The notes beneath the pieces are model-generated. The model was not told the DNA's origin. It saw only the letters and a program-made list of their open reading frames with translations, and did no database searches. The position numbers and the translations under genes were made by a program. Below, piece after piece: positions 1-9,713 of a stretch of DNA of 64,000 bases. The number at the start of each line of letters is the position of its first letter. The first letter of the stretch is position 1. The DNA is from Takifugu bimaculatus. Taxonomy: Eukaryota; Chordata; Actinopteri; Tetraodontiformes; Tetraodontidae. The stretch covers positions 12,713,290-12,777,289 of the forward strand of contig CP034993.1 in the NCBI GenBank assembly GCA_004026145.2, read 5' to 3'.

Positions 1-235
1 CTTTGTTTTTTCATATTTGATGGGCTTCTATAGGACAAAGTTCCTCAGTAGAACATTATTATTGTCAGGAAATAGTGGTGTATTTTGAATGAGTCGGGTT
101 TAGTCAACAACCTGCACTTGGCGGAATTTTGGACCTCGGCCAAATGTTTTGGAGACAATTTTCTACACATTTTCCACTAGGTGGCAGCATTTCACAGTGA
201 TTTGATTAGTGGTAGCAGACATTTATTGCTGGAGT

Positions 236-267
<32 letters not shown>

Positions 268-585
268 TTTTCTTTCTTTCAATGCAGATATAATTAAGGA
301 CAACATACTGTGTGAGAAAATACATTTATGAAAAAGTTGTCATCCTCTACAATCATAAGGTGAAAGAGACACCAGTTCAATGCCATTTAGTTCAGGAAAT
401 GATAACATGATTGCTAATTAAGTGCAACTGATTGTACATTTACATGGAAGGAATAATGCTACCAAAATAAAATCAGTGACATTTAAAGAGGATTTGATCT
501 GGCCTTGGAAGCACTAAAAGTCAGCATACAGGAGGTTCCACAGCAACCAGAGCAGCACTTTGAAAGTTATTGCTGGCGGGCCGAG
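1..585. other. 3' flank of the LRRC15-like gene; no gene seen
   Basis: No coding signal is visible. The stretch is AT-rich. It contains a CTTT microsatellite near 235-280 and, on the minus strand, an AATAAA (TTTATT at 222-227) about 360 bp past the stop codon of the LRRC15-like gene. That could be its polyadenylation signal, but this is only a guess. Confidence 0.4.
235..280. repeat. (CTTT)n microsatellite
   Basis: About eleven CTTT units with one interruption (an extra TT run). It is a simple tandem repeat in the probable 3' region of the LRRC15-like gene. Confidence 0.9.
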
Positions 586-2301
586 CTACAGCACAGAATT
601 CTTATTTCTGCGACCGATGTCTGCTCTTCCTCTTTTTTTCCGCCTCCAGCAAATGCAGCTGACGATGACGGTGCTGATGATTACAACCGACACCACGGCG
701 ACGGCGGTGAGAATGACCACGGTGCCATTTAAAGCGGTTTCATTCTCTGTTTGCCCATCGCCGGCGTTTTCCTCCACCTCTGACATGGGGGTGGTCTTCA
801 CAGCGTTTGAGGAAGAGGAAGTGCTTTGTGTGCTTTGAGGGATGGTGGGTTTGCTGTCCTCTGTTGAATTCACAACAGGCTCCAGGGTGGACTTAAGAGG
901 AATAAGGTTGTCGTCTTCCAGCAGAACAATGAGCTCTCCATTCATGCCAGAAGGTGTTTCGCACATCAAAAGACTTTGGTTGGCTTTGGACGGGTGATTT
1001 TTCAGCCAGTCTCTGAGTGGTAGAATATCCCGGTCACACCTCCAAGGGTTCTGCTGCAGAAGCACCTTTGTCGCTACAGTCAGGGTGTCTAGACTCGTTT
1101 GTGGCAGATTAGGGAAGGAGTTGTTGTGAAGGTCTATATTTTCCAGCCGGCTCACCCCCTGGAGGACCCCCGCAGGTAGGGTGCTCAGAAAATTGTGCTC
1201 CAGGGAGATGTGGAAAAGATTGGGGAGCCCGCGGAAGGTGCCAGCTTGCAGGGACCTGAGCAGATTGGTGTGAAGCGAAATCTCCCCGATCTTCTCCAAG
1301 CCGCGAAAGGCTCCTGTGGACACATGACTGATCTGGTTGCGACTCAGCACCAGGAGAAATAACTGAGTCAGGTTGCTGAACGTGTCATCCTCCACAAGGC
1401 TGAGCTTATTATCATACAGCCACAACTCCTTCAGGGGCATGGGCCCGAAAACCCCTGGTCCCAGACTCTCCAACTGATTCTTATAAAGAGAGATTTGGGA
1501 AAGGAGGGGCAGGTTTATGAAGACCCCCTGTGGAAGAGATGTGAGCCTGTTGTGGGAGAGGAAGAGTTTTTGGAGATTTTTCGTCTTTGCAAACAGGTCA
1601 GGGGGCAGATGAGTGATTAAATTATTCTGTAGGGATAGTTCCTCAAGGCCTACAAGGTCATCAAAAGTACCCACAGAAAGTTCCTGCAGGGCGTTTCTGT
1701 TAAGCCTTAAGATTTTCAGCTTTGACAGGCCTTTGAACGCCTCCTCTGGTAGATGACTGATGTTGTTCCCGGACAGTAAGAGGTTGTTCAACGCGGTAAG
1801 GGAACGAAAGGTTTCCACAGGAACAGTAGTAAAGAAGTTCTTACTGAGGTCAAGGAGTTTCAGATCACTTAACTGAGAAAACCATCCGGGCTGTAACACC
1901 AGGAGCCGGTTGCTCATCAGATTCAGGGACTGAAGCATCTTTAGGCTTTGGAACAAATCCTCAGGCAGATCTTGCACTTCAGTGCCACTAATCATTAAAG
2001 CGCTCAGATTCGTGGAGGCGGCCAGCGAGCCAGGCCTCACATCTTTCAGAGCGCTGTCTTTGACCACAAAGATGGTCAGGGCATTTGCAAATTGGGCCAG
2101 GTCCTCCGGTTTTAGGGAGTTGATACTGCAGTTAGAGAAATAGAGGGCCACTGTAGTGGAGGGCAGCGTTGTAGGGACTTCTGAGAGGCCACTGCAGACA
2201 AATTGGGTGCCTTGACATTTGCATCCATCCGGACACGACCCGACAATGGCGCCGAGGGACGAGAGAAGCAGGAGTCCCTGGAGAGTGAGCAGCAGGTCCA
2301 T
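586..2301 (-). CDS. lrrc15-like: LRRC15-like leucine-rich-repeat transmembrane protein
   Basis: An uninterrupted coding exon of 571 codons. Seen in the protein: a signal peptide (about residues 1-21), a cysteine-rich N-cap (CPDGCKC), about 14 LxxLxLxxN repeats, a C-cap beginning NPWRCD at residue 418, a Ser/Thr-rich stalk with N-glycosylation sites, one membrane helix (about 527-551) and a short basic tail. The repeat containing KELWLYDN, the segment LSRNQIS and the C-cap NPWRCDRDILPLRDWL closely match human LRRC15 (581 aa), a surface protein of stromal cells linked to cell-matrix contact. The neighbouring gp5 supports this, as LRRC15 and GP5 are adjacent on human 3q29. A TTCTGTCGCAG acceptor lies 7 bases before the ATG, so a noncoding 5' exon is likely. 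One repeat is a residue shorter than in human. Teleosts have several LRRC15-like genes, so strict orthology is uncertain. Confidence 0.85.
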   Translation of the reverse strand: MDLLLTLQGLLLLSSLGAIVGSCPDGCKCQGTQFVCSGLSEVPTTLPSTTVALYFSNCSINSLKPEDLAQFANALTIFVVKDSALKDVRPGSLAASTNLSALMISGTEVQDLPEDLFQSLKMLQSLNLMSNRLLVLQPGWFSQLSDLKLLDLSKNFFTTVPVETFRSLTALNNLLLSGNNISHLPEEAFKGLSKLKILRLNRNALQELSVGTFDDLVGLEELSLQNNLITHLPPDLFAKTKNLQKLFLSHNRLTSLPQGVFINLPLLSQISLYKNQLESLGPGVFGPMPLKELWLYDNKLSLVEDDTFSNLTQLFLLVLSRNQISHVSTGAFRGLEKIGEISLHTNLLRSLQAGTFRGLPNLFHISLEHNFLSTLPAGVLQGVSRLENIDLHNNSFPNLPQTSLDTLTVATKVLLQQNPWRCDRDILPLRDWLKNHPSKANQSLLMCETPSGMNGELIVLLEDDNLIPLKSTLEPVVNSTEDSKPTIPQSTQSTSSSSNAVKTTPMSEVEENAGDGQTENETALNGTVVILTAVAVVSVVIISTVIVSCICWRRKKRGRADIGRRNKNSVL

Positions 2302-4489
2302 GATTCTCCTGCGACAGAAGACATGCTCAGCGTCGGATTTGTTGGAAGTTTAGAGGAGAAAATCACCTTCACTATGTGTAATAAATACCACAGTCTCAGG
2401 GTGACGTCGGGTATACACTGTCACAGGACACACCACACACACACACACCCTAACCCTCTCATTTCCGTGGTTATTTCCTTATTTTGGGCCCCCCTGCGCC
2501 CCCCCCCCCCCCGCGCCCCTCCCCCCATGATTGGCTTCCAGTTTACACTCTCCTGCCAACTTAATGGGCTTGTTTTTGGACTGCAGAAATCTCAACAGGA
2601 AACCTCCACACAGAACGGTCCTGAGCACAGGGATGAAGCAGAGATCTTGTTGCTAGATAGGCCACTGTAACCACCTCTACACCAAAACCCCCAGCACTGC
2701 CCTGTAGACTGAACCGCGCTATTTATTGATGACTACACAAATATTGGAAGGGTCCAACCAATAATCTTATTATCAAACAATAGTTTTTAGTGAGTTTCAT
2801 CGAGCATTGAGACCTCCAGAGTCACTGCTGGGACACTACACACCACTTCTTTGAAAATGTGAGTTATTGCTTGGTCAAACAATCTTTGTTTATCAGACTA
2901 AAACTCCTCAAGGTTGCTGCAATACTGGCCCCAAGCGTGTTGCAACCTTTCCTATTCACTCCTGTGAAATTTGTCTGTACAGTGACCAGTTGTTCCACCA
3001 CTCTCACCACTTCCCCTTTCCTTTGTCATGTGAATTAGAGAGTGACAAGTAAAATAAAAATGTTTCATTTCTCTCATCCTCACCACAGTTTGTGTGTCCT
3101 TGAGAACAAGAACAAATATTTCCTCTTGTGGTCCCAGTTAAAATCTATTCTGGTCTATCTATAATCTATAGTCTATTCTCCAGTGGGACAACAAGACCAC
3201 ACTCAACAACCACAGCCCACTTTAGAACAGTCCTCATTGAGAATCCCCATCCTACTCAACACAAACTCTCTGTGATGTTACAAGATAAAAGTTCACTGAG
3301 TTCAGCAAGACGTGAAGGCTGGAAACGTTTAAAAACGAGTCTTCCAGTCATGAGTGCATGAATCAGGACTTACCTCTGGAAGTGGCTGGAAGTGGAGTGA
3401 ACAGAGAGAGAGAGAACGAGCTGCTTATCTTTTATGCAGGAACTCGTCAGCTTCACAAATCCTCTGATGAAAGTTCCCAGCAGCGCCTGAACTGTCGCAC
3501 CATCACATTTTACTGCCCTTCGTCATCGCACCAGCTGCCTTTGCCACACTTTCAGAGCTGGTCCCCCACCCTCTCCGTACCAGCTTACACGCTCTTGCTT
3601 TTCTGCTGAATGTGGTGATTGGGATTAAATGTGGTTGGAGGCTGGGAGTGGGAGTTTGGGGGGTTAGGCTGCATGGTCGGGTGAGCTCCACCCTCTGACA
3701 ACTTAAACACTAAAAGTTACAGTTACGTCCGTGAGTGCATGTAAGTGAATGCAGATGTCGGAGATGGGAATCGTAACTGAGGCTGACCCAGTTCAGGAAG
3801 CCGACCCCTGACCTTGCCTCATCTCTGAGGAGCAGGGGGCCATAAATAAACAAACCTATGGTTCGGAAGTTCATGCTAAGCTACATTTAGTGCCCAACCG
3901 ACTACAAAACAACCACAAACCATTCCAAGCCAAATGCTTCTCATGCTGTGGAGCATTTGGTCTTCCAGCGCAGCCGTTACAGAAAATCCATCAGGACTGT
4001 ACCATAAAGCTCCCCCGTCACCACAGAGAGCCGATAGCGAGGGTGGAGATAATGCACAGGCGGTTGCTGCCGTGTGGAATCCATAGATGCCACAAGCAGG
4101 TTGTTTTTTTACATGACATGTTTGTGATCATTCTAATTTCTATTATCGAGAATATTCATTCGTTTGTTTGTTTGTTGTCCATGGGAAAATAAGTGGATGA
4201 CCCTCTGCACCAATAGTGTTCTTCGTTTTAAACGTCCCTTATTTAAGGCTAAAATGATTGCAAAACACATGAAGAACAAGGAGGAACCAGAAACACCCTG
4301 CCTGAACTGGAAACTCACAACACAATGTTATCCAACAGTTACTGGTCTCATGGTAGGAGGATTAAAGTCAGTAATGTCACATCGGTTCAGAGGCCTGAAC
4401 CTTGTAAAAGCTTTAAAAGTCATACATTTGATCATTGTTGATTTTTCCACTTGTTTTTGAAATTGCTCTCTCATTTCCTCTTCCTACTC

Positions 4490-4494
<5 letters not shown>

Positions 4495-4578
<84 letters not shown>
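4495..4578. repeat. (GT)n microsatellite
   Basis: About 42 uninterrupted GT units. The tract runs directly into four telomere-type hexamers and GT resumes after them. Confidence 0.95.
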
Positions 4579-4582
<4 letters not shown>

Positions 4583-4605
4583 TAGGGTTAGGGTTAGGGT
4601 TAGGG
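4579..4605 (+). repeat. Interstitial telomeric repeat (GGGTTA)4GGG
   Basis: Four perfect vertebrate telomere hexamers plus GGG, embedded in the GT tract. It is too short to be a chromosome end. Such blocks are known as interstitial telomeric sequences, attributed to repair of breaks or to slippage. Confidence 0.95.
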
Positions 4606-5527
4606 TGTGTGTGTGCCCACTGTTGAAAGAACTCACCGTACTGGAAGAGACTAATCACCCGTTGTCATAGCAATGAATTTTTGTGCCGTCCACTAATTCA
4701 TCCTCTCATTGTTTGGTGGTTGGAATTTGAACCATCCGCTGTCATTTTGGAGCTCTGAATCCAACATCAACAACAATGTTATCCTTTAGTCCCATTAGTC
4801 CAATTTATCTTTTATTACGTAATAATTTGGTCCAACAAATCAGATCTAGGGTTTTGTTTCTACCTTTGCGCTAGCGTCAGTTTCACATGTTGGAAACGTC
4901 TCCAGGAAATCAGCTTCATGCTGCTTGATGACTGATTCTATGTTAGATACGTGGTTCAGGCTGAACACACTGGCCATGACAGGCTGTTGTGCAAAAGCTT
5001 CAGACCTTCCTCCTCCTGGTCTCGTTACAGCTTAAACCTGAATGAATCAGACCTTCCTGTTGTGACCAAGAACGGGAATTCCTACACTGTAATTTAGTTG
5101 GGGGATGTTTTCAAGTAGTAAATATTCCCGCTTGGCGAGCTTGTTCATTCCAGAGACCCTCAGATAAGAGATGAAGAATGACCAGGGAGGCATCTTGGAC
5201 TGTAAATATGCCAGCACATGTTTATAAAACTGCTGCTTCATATGGATACAGATGGAAAAGTATGAGGAAAACTACTGATGCTGATGTCGCTGGGAAGCAT
5301 TTTCTGTGCATAAGGTAAAGTCAGGAAGAAGGTTACCAAGCGGATCATATTAAAGGAAGGAATTCTATCAACTTTGTGACTGATATCCTGAATTTGCAAT
5401 CATATAAATCATATTTTTCTGCCATGTTTTGATGGTTTGGTCAATTAAAATACAGACTCTATCCACATCTTCATAAGTAAGAATAACAAAGTTGAATTAA
5501 TTTACCAAAGTGGTTACAGTTTTCCTT

Positions 5528-7402
5528 TCAGGGTTCGGCTCTCAGCGTATTTATGCTCTTGTTCAGGCGGTACAAATAATACAAGGTAGCGAGAAGGAGG
5601 AAGACGCCCACGGCCACGAGGAGGATGTGGGAGAACATGAGGAACCATGTGAAGGTTGTCTCCGAGGGCAGGAACCAAATGAAGTCCACACCACGCTGAT
5701 GGTTGTTGTGAACGTACTCACGATGCACTTCAAGCACCATTTTGTGGTAGAAAACGGTGGGCATGTGTGCTGACGGAGCCTCGGAGGGGGGGGCGCCATC
5801 TGTGTTGGGCAGGCTGGAGGTGGAGGCCTGAAGAGGCAACGCCAGGGTTGATGAGGGCAGAACGGTGACGTGCGGAGGGCCTGTCTGAGGCTCAGGTGTT
5901 GCTGTGGTCACCAGGGTGGTCGGCGGAGGAGCTGACTGGGGTCTGGCAGTGGGTTTTGTTGTCCACGTTGGAAGGCGACTCTTCACCATCAGAGCATCGC
6001 AGTGAAGGAAGTCGTCATCGGAGAGAGAGCTGATGGTGCGGCGGGCTCGGTCGTCCCGGGTGCTGCAGATCACTTCATCGTTGTCGGCAACCACACCCTG
6101 ATTGTGTTTTATCCATTTTGCGATTCCTCTGATACCACAGCCGCAGTCCCAGGGGTTGCCACTCAAATTTAGAAATTTCAAAGCAGAATTGGTCAAGAAA
6201 CTCTCCCCCGGGAGGGTAGTCAGTTGATTATTCTTTAGATCTATTGTGGAGACCTGGGTGAGGGCCCTAAAGATGTCTCCCGGTAGACCCTGCAGCTTGT
6301 TGTCATTGAGATAGAGGAGCCTCAGCCTGGTGAGCCTGGAAAACAGCTGTGGATGCAGCTGGACCAGGTTGTTGGACTTCAGAGAGAGCTTGTCCAGGAA
6401 GGGGAGGCAGCAAAACAGGTCTGAGGGCAGCTCCGAGAGCCTGTCATTAATGTGCACGTTCAGGGTGATCATCCCCGACATGTTGGCAAACAAATTGGGA
6501 GGAAGAGTGGTGAGCTTGGTGTTGTAAAGGTAAAATTCCTGCAGTTGGGGCATGTGACCCATTAGCTGGTCCGGTAAAGTTAACAGAGGGTTGTTGTAAA
6601 TGGTGAGCTTCTTCATCTCGGGCATGTGGTAAAAGGTCTTCTCTGGGATGGTCTGAAGTTGGTTGGCAGACAGGGTGAGGGTGTTCATCTTCCCCAGCGA
6701 GCAGAATAGCTGAGGCGGGAGGCTGGCTATCTGGTTATAGTGCAGTTTCAGCTCTGTGAGGTTGTCCAGTCCGGCAAACACCCCCCCGTCCAGCATCTTT
6801 ATTTCATTGTTGTAGATGAAGAGCGTTTTCAGATTGGTTAAAGGATGAAAGATTGTAGGTGGGAGCTCCTTGATGGAGTTCCTGCCGAGGTTCAGAAAGT
6901 GGAGTTTGGAGAGTCCGGTGAAAAGCTCCGCGGCCAGGCTACCAAGGTTGTTCCGGCTGAGGTCAATTACCTGCAGATCCGAAAGTCCCTCAAACATCTT
7001 TGGTGCTATGCTCTCCAAGCGGTTCCCATCCAGCAGCAGCTGATCCAGGTGGGTCAGTGGGCTGAAGATCCGAGGGGGAAGGGCGACGAGACGGTTGGAT
7101 GACAGCTTGACCGACAGGAGCTGCGGAGCCACTCGGAACGCCTCGGGATGGACGGTGTGCAGGAGGCTGTGGGTGAGGCTAAACCGCAGCATCAGGTCCA
7201 GACCGGCCAAGCTCCGCTCGTTGATCACCGTCATGTTGGTGTTGTGCATCTGCAGCAGGTAAGTGGTGGCCGGGATCTGCTTGGGTACATCTGTGATGCT
7301 GCTGCCAACACAGAGGACCGCACCGTTGGGGTCACACTTGCACGTGCCAGGGCACTCCGTGGTGCAGTGAAGGTGTGGCAACATGAGGAGGGGGGTTAGC
7401 AT
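5528..7402 (-). CDS. gp5: Platelet (thrombocyte) glycoprotein V
   Basis: An intronless coding exon of 624 codons. Glycoprotein V is a subunit of the GPIb-IX-V receptor for von Willebrand factor on platelets/thrombocytes and is cleaved by thrombin. Seen: a short signal peptide (MLTPLLMLPHLHC), an LRR N-cap CPGTCKC, about 15 LRRs, a four-cysteine C-cap starting NPWDCGCG at residue 416, a Thr/Pro/Ser-rich mucin-like stalk, one membrane helix (about 580-608) and a 14-residue cytoplasmic tail. The diagnostic part is the irregular repeat pair around NNPLLTLP...LQEFYLYNTKL followed by NDRLSELPSDLF, which tracks human GP5. Human GP5 is 560 aa; the excess is in the stalk. I chose the ATG at 7402 rather than 7441 because a TTTCCTGCAG acceptor ends at 7414, between the two. 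Human GP5 likewise has its coding sequence in one exon behind a 5'UTR intron. Confidence 0.88.
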   Translation of the reverse strand: MLTPLLMLPHLHCTTECPGTCKCDPNGAVLCVGSSITDVPKQIPATTYLLQMHNTNMTVINERSLAGLDLMLRFSLTHSLLHTVHPEAFRVAPQLLSVKLSSNRLVALPPRIFSPLTHLDQLLLDGNRLESIAPKMFEGLSDLQVIDLSRNNLGSLAAELFTGLSKLHFLNLGRNSIKELPPTIFHPLTNLKTLFIYNNEIKMLDGGVFAGLDNLTELKLHYNQIASLPPQLFCSLGKMNTLTLSANQLQTIPEKTFYHMPEMKKLTIYNNPLLTLPDQLMGHMPQLQEFYLYNTKLTTLPPNLFANMSGMITLNVHINDRLSELPSDLFCCLPFLDKLSLKSNNLVQLHPQLFSRLTRLRLLYLNDNKLQGLPGDIFRALTQVSTIDLKNNQLTTLPGESFLTNSALKFLNLSGNPWDCGCGIRGIAKWIKHNQGVVADNDEVICSTRDDRARRTISSLSDDDFLHCDALMVKSRLPTWTTKPTARPQSAPPPTTLVTTATPEPQTGPPHVTVLPSSTLALPLQASTSSLPNTDGAPPSEAPSAHMPTVFYHKMVLEVHREYVHNNHQRGVDFIWFLPSETTFTWFLMFSHILLVAVGVFLLLATLYYLYRLNKSINTLRAEP

Positions 7403-8341
7403 CACCAAGGTGCCTGCAGGAAACGATATCGCCACAATCAAACGAGTGCATTCAGAATTGGCTCTTTTTTTTATTTATTCAAAGCTGAAACCATTTTAAA
7501 AGAATTTGGTTTTTGCATTTATAAAATGGTTCTTGGTAAACATAAATTAATAAAGCAAAAAGAAGCAGCTGCTTTTGGTAAATAGAAAGATTAAAGTTTT
7601 AGGAGGGGGAGAGTTGAATTTACCACCAACCTCTGATGAAAGAATCCATCCTTGGCCGTTTGTCTGTCTGACGACTGTGTTGGCGTCTCCTGTCTGTCTT
7701 ATCTGTCACGTTAACCCGGCCCCCTTTGTCGAAATGCCAACCCAAAAATCCCCATGCAGCAACTTCACAACTCATTGTATTGGAGTGGGGTCATTCGTGG
7801 ATGATTATTGGATACTATTGATTATCGATAGTGACACTGATCCATTATGTTGTTGTTTTTTCTCTTGTTCGTTAAATGTCGCCTTCATCTTATGTCTCTT
7901 GTTGAAGTTGCACTGATGAAAGTGCCGATGTCGTCGTTTTATGACGCATACACACAAAAACACGCACAAAATAATTAGACACTGTATGCAATCATGTATG
8001 AGTTAACCTCTTCTGCACACTTTTAGAACAGGCGAAGGCTTTAAAAACACATTTCTTGATGCGGTTCTCTGTGTTTGAGTGACACAGAGGATGCTGTTTC
8101 ATTTCCTGCTGACTTATCTGGACGCAGTGGCCTGATCCTGTAGTGCCTTTGCTCGAACGCCAAATCAGCTGACGCAGATAAGTCACAGCTTTTTCTTCTT
8201 AGTTTCACTGCCTGATGTCAGCAGAGCGCCAAAACTTAAATAGACTGGGACTATTTATTAATAGGCAAGTGAACGCTTCAGAGTTTTGGTCTGACATTTA
8301 CAGTAGCAGGCTAGGCAGTGTAAAGTGTAAGTCAATAGGAA

Positions 8342-8343
8342 AT

Positions 8344-8406
<63 letters not shown>
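8342..8406. repeat. (AAT)n microsatellite
   Basis: About 20 AAT units with one early interruption, AT-only, in the gp5-uts2b intergenic region. Confidence 0.92.
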
Positions 8407-8723
8407 GTGCTGATAATATCATAAACAGTGTCCTTGAAATGTAATATTTTTCCCAATAGAAGCACGTTGATTGAAATATTTTCACATCAAAAGCTTGAGG
8501 TTAGAGTTTTATTCATTTAAATAAACATTCCAAGATCTACCACAAGGTGGCGACATAAACAAGCACCTGCCATTAAATTAAGTGAAGATCTTTGCAGTCA
8601 ATTACATTCTGCACGTTCCACAACATCCTGTCAGCACGCGGCCGGTGCTTCCGGAGAGCTATTTACATATGTAAACATCAGTTTCTTTAATATCATCTTA
8701 TGGCATTAGGAGGATGTGACACA

Positions 8724-8729
8724 TTTATT
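8724..8729 (-). promoter_or_regulatory. Candidate polyadenylation signal of uts2b
   Basis: AATAAA on the minus strand (TTTATT on plus), about 112 bp beyond the uts2b stop codon. The spacing suits a short 3' UTR. Confidence 0.5.
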
Positions 8730-8840
8730 GGTGATTTAATTCATACTACATCCACGTTGCTGAAATTGATCCAGTGAGATTCTTTTACTGCCGTTGGGGG
8801 GTTTAAGGCTATCTTGGAGTTCAGAATGCTTCTCCACCCA

Positions 8841-9610
8841 TTAGACACAGTACTTCCAGAAGCAAGCTGCAGGTGAAAGAGGTTGAAATTCAAAAGATGG
8901 ACAATCTGTGAGTATAACTGTGATAACCAAAGACTTGAACTGACTTACGTTCACTCCTCTTTTGATTTATGGATTTGCCTTTGGCCAAATTTTCTGTGAT
9001 CTGTCTCTCCAGTGCCAGGTCCTCCCTGAGTGCTTCCAGCTAACACGAGATGAGAGCAGACAGATTAAGACACATTTGGAACATTCAGGTGCTCCCGTCT
9101 ACACAGGACATATTAAAATAAGAAATGCATGAAAGCGATTTAAACCTGCAAATATATGCGTACCTGCTCCAGCTCAACCAGCTTGTGGGCCAGCTCAAGA
9201 CCTGCAATCAAGAAAATGTTTGAAATCACAGCCAGAAAACATTCGGATGATGTACATATAGTCTGAGTGTTTTCTGTTTCACCTAAAGGGTCCTTCGTTT
9301 CAACAGGATCTAAACTCTTCTGCAGTAACATTGCCAGAATCTTGCCCTCTGGGTCTGTCTCTTCTCTTGGATCAAACACGTCGTTGCCTGCACAACATGA
9401 AAAATGCAACCTCAGGCGTCACAAAACCGGAGCGGAGAGCATCTTAACAGCGCTTGCAAGCAGCATCTTCACTGGCACTAGAACTAAAGTTACCTCTTTG
9501 CAGCACTTACCAGGGGAGAATAGGCTCCGTCCCTCCACATTAAGCACTCCCTGGAGTAGTAGCAAACTCAAAAGCCCCAAGCAGTAGTCGAAAGCTACAA
9601 GCCTTTCCAT
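8841..9610 (-). CDS. uts2b: Urotensin II-related peptide precursor (URP), 5 exons
   Basis: A precursor of a cyclic urotensin II-family neuropeptide that acts on UTS2R receptors. Coding exons (minus): 9511-9610, 9283-9387, 9164-9201, 8949-9039, 8841-8866. All have GT-AG borders and the frame holds across every junction, giving 119 residues, the same as my recollection of human UTS2B. Seen: a signal peptide (MERLVAFDYCLGLLSLLLL...), an acidic spacer, a helical LEALREDLALERQ segment, a dibasic site (QKR), then SEPCFWKYCV and the stop. CFWKYC is the invariant disulphide ring of the family. The last exon encodes only the ring and C-terminal Val, the latter typical of UII and URP. The head-to-head ccdc50 neighbour matches human UTS2B/CCDC50 on 3q28, which is why I prefer UTS2B over UTS2. 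Pro before the ring is unusual: human URP has Ala and UII has Asp/Glu. Confidence 0.9.
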
Positions 9611-9705
9611 TATTGGAAGGTCCCAAACTAATGCGGCACTTTGAGCCCTCCCTAATGCAACACGGACAGCCCACTGCCTTCGGTCCATCCCTTCAATGTA
9701 CCAGG

Positions 9706-9713
9706 TATTTATC
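9706..9713 (-). promoter_or_regulatory. TATA-like box of uts2b
   Basis: GATAAATA on the minus strand, about 96-103 bp upstream of the uts2b ATG. This would give a short 5' UTR of about 70 nt. Judged by position and sequence only. Confidence 0.4.

Larger units (their letters stand above)
2309..5527. other. Intergenic region between gp5 and the LRRC15-like gene
   Basis: No credible gene was found on either strand; the ORFs are short and unrecognised. It should contain the noncoding 5' exon and promoter of the LRRC15-like gene, and the gp5 3' UTR at its right end. It holds a CA tract followed by CCCTAACCC (near 2430-2456), a poly-C run near 2499-2512, and the GT plus telomeric-repeat block at 4495-4605. 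Confidence 0.6.
7414..8840. other. Intergenic: gp5 5' region and uts2b 3' flank
   Basis: No protein-coding gene was recognised. It should contain the noncoding first exon and promoter of gp5 (minus strand), which I could not place. An AAT microsatellite lies at 8342-8406. The uts2b 3' UTR occupies the right end. Confidence 0.55.

Noticed and set aside
2203..2670. A 155-codon plus-strand ORF at the 5' end of the LRRC15-like gene
   Set aside because: Antisense to the signal-peptide exon and running through CA and poly-C tracts; no conserved content.
4413..4658. Short ORFs made of His-Thr or Cys-Val runs over GT/CA repeats (also 51566-51835, 52761-52988, 60395-60589)
   Set aside because: Direct translation of microsatellites; not genes.
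7403..7441. Upstream ATG at 7441 as the gp5 start
   Set aside because: A strong TTTCCTGCAG acceptor lies between it and the next ATG. The extra 13 residues do not look like part of a signal peptide.
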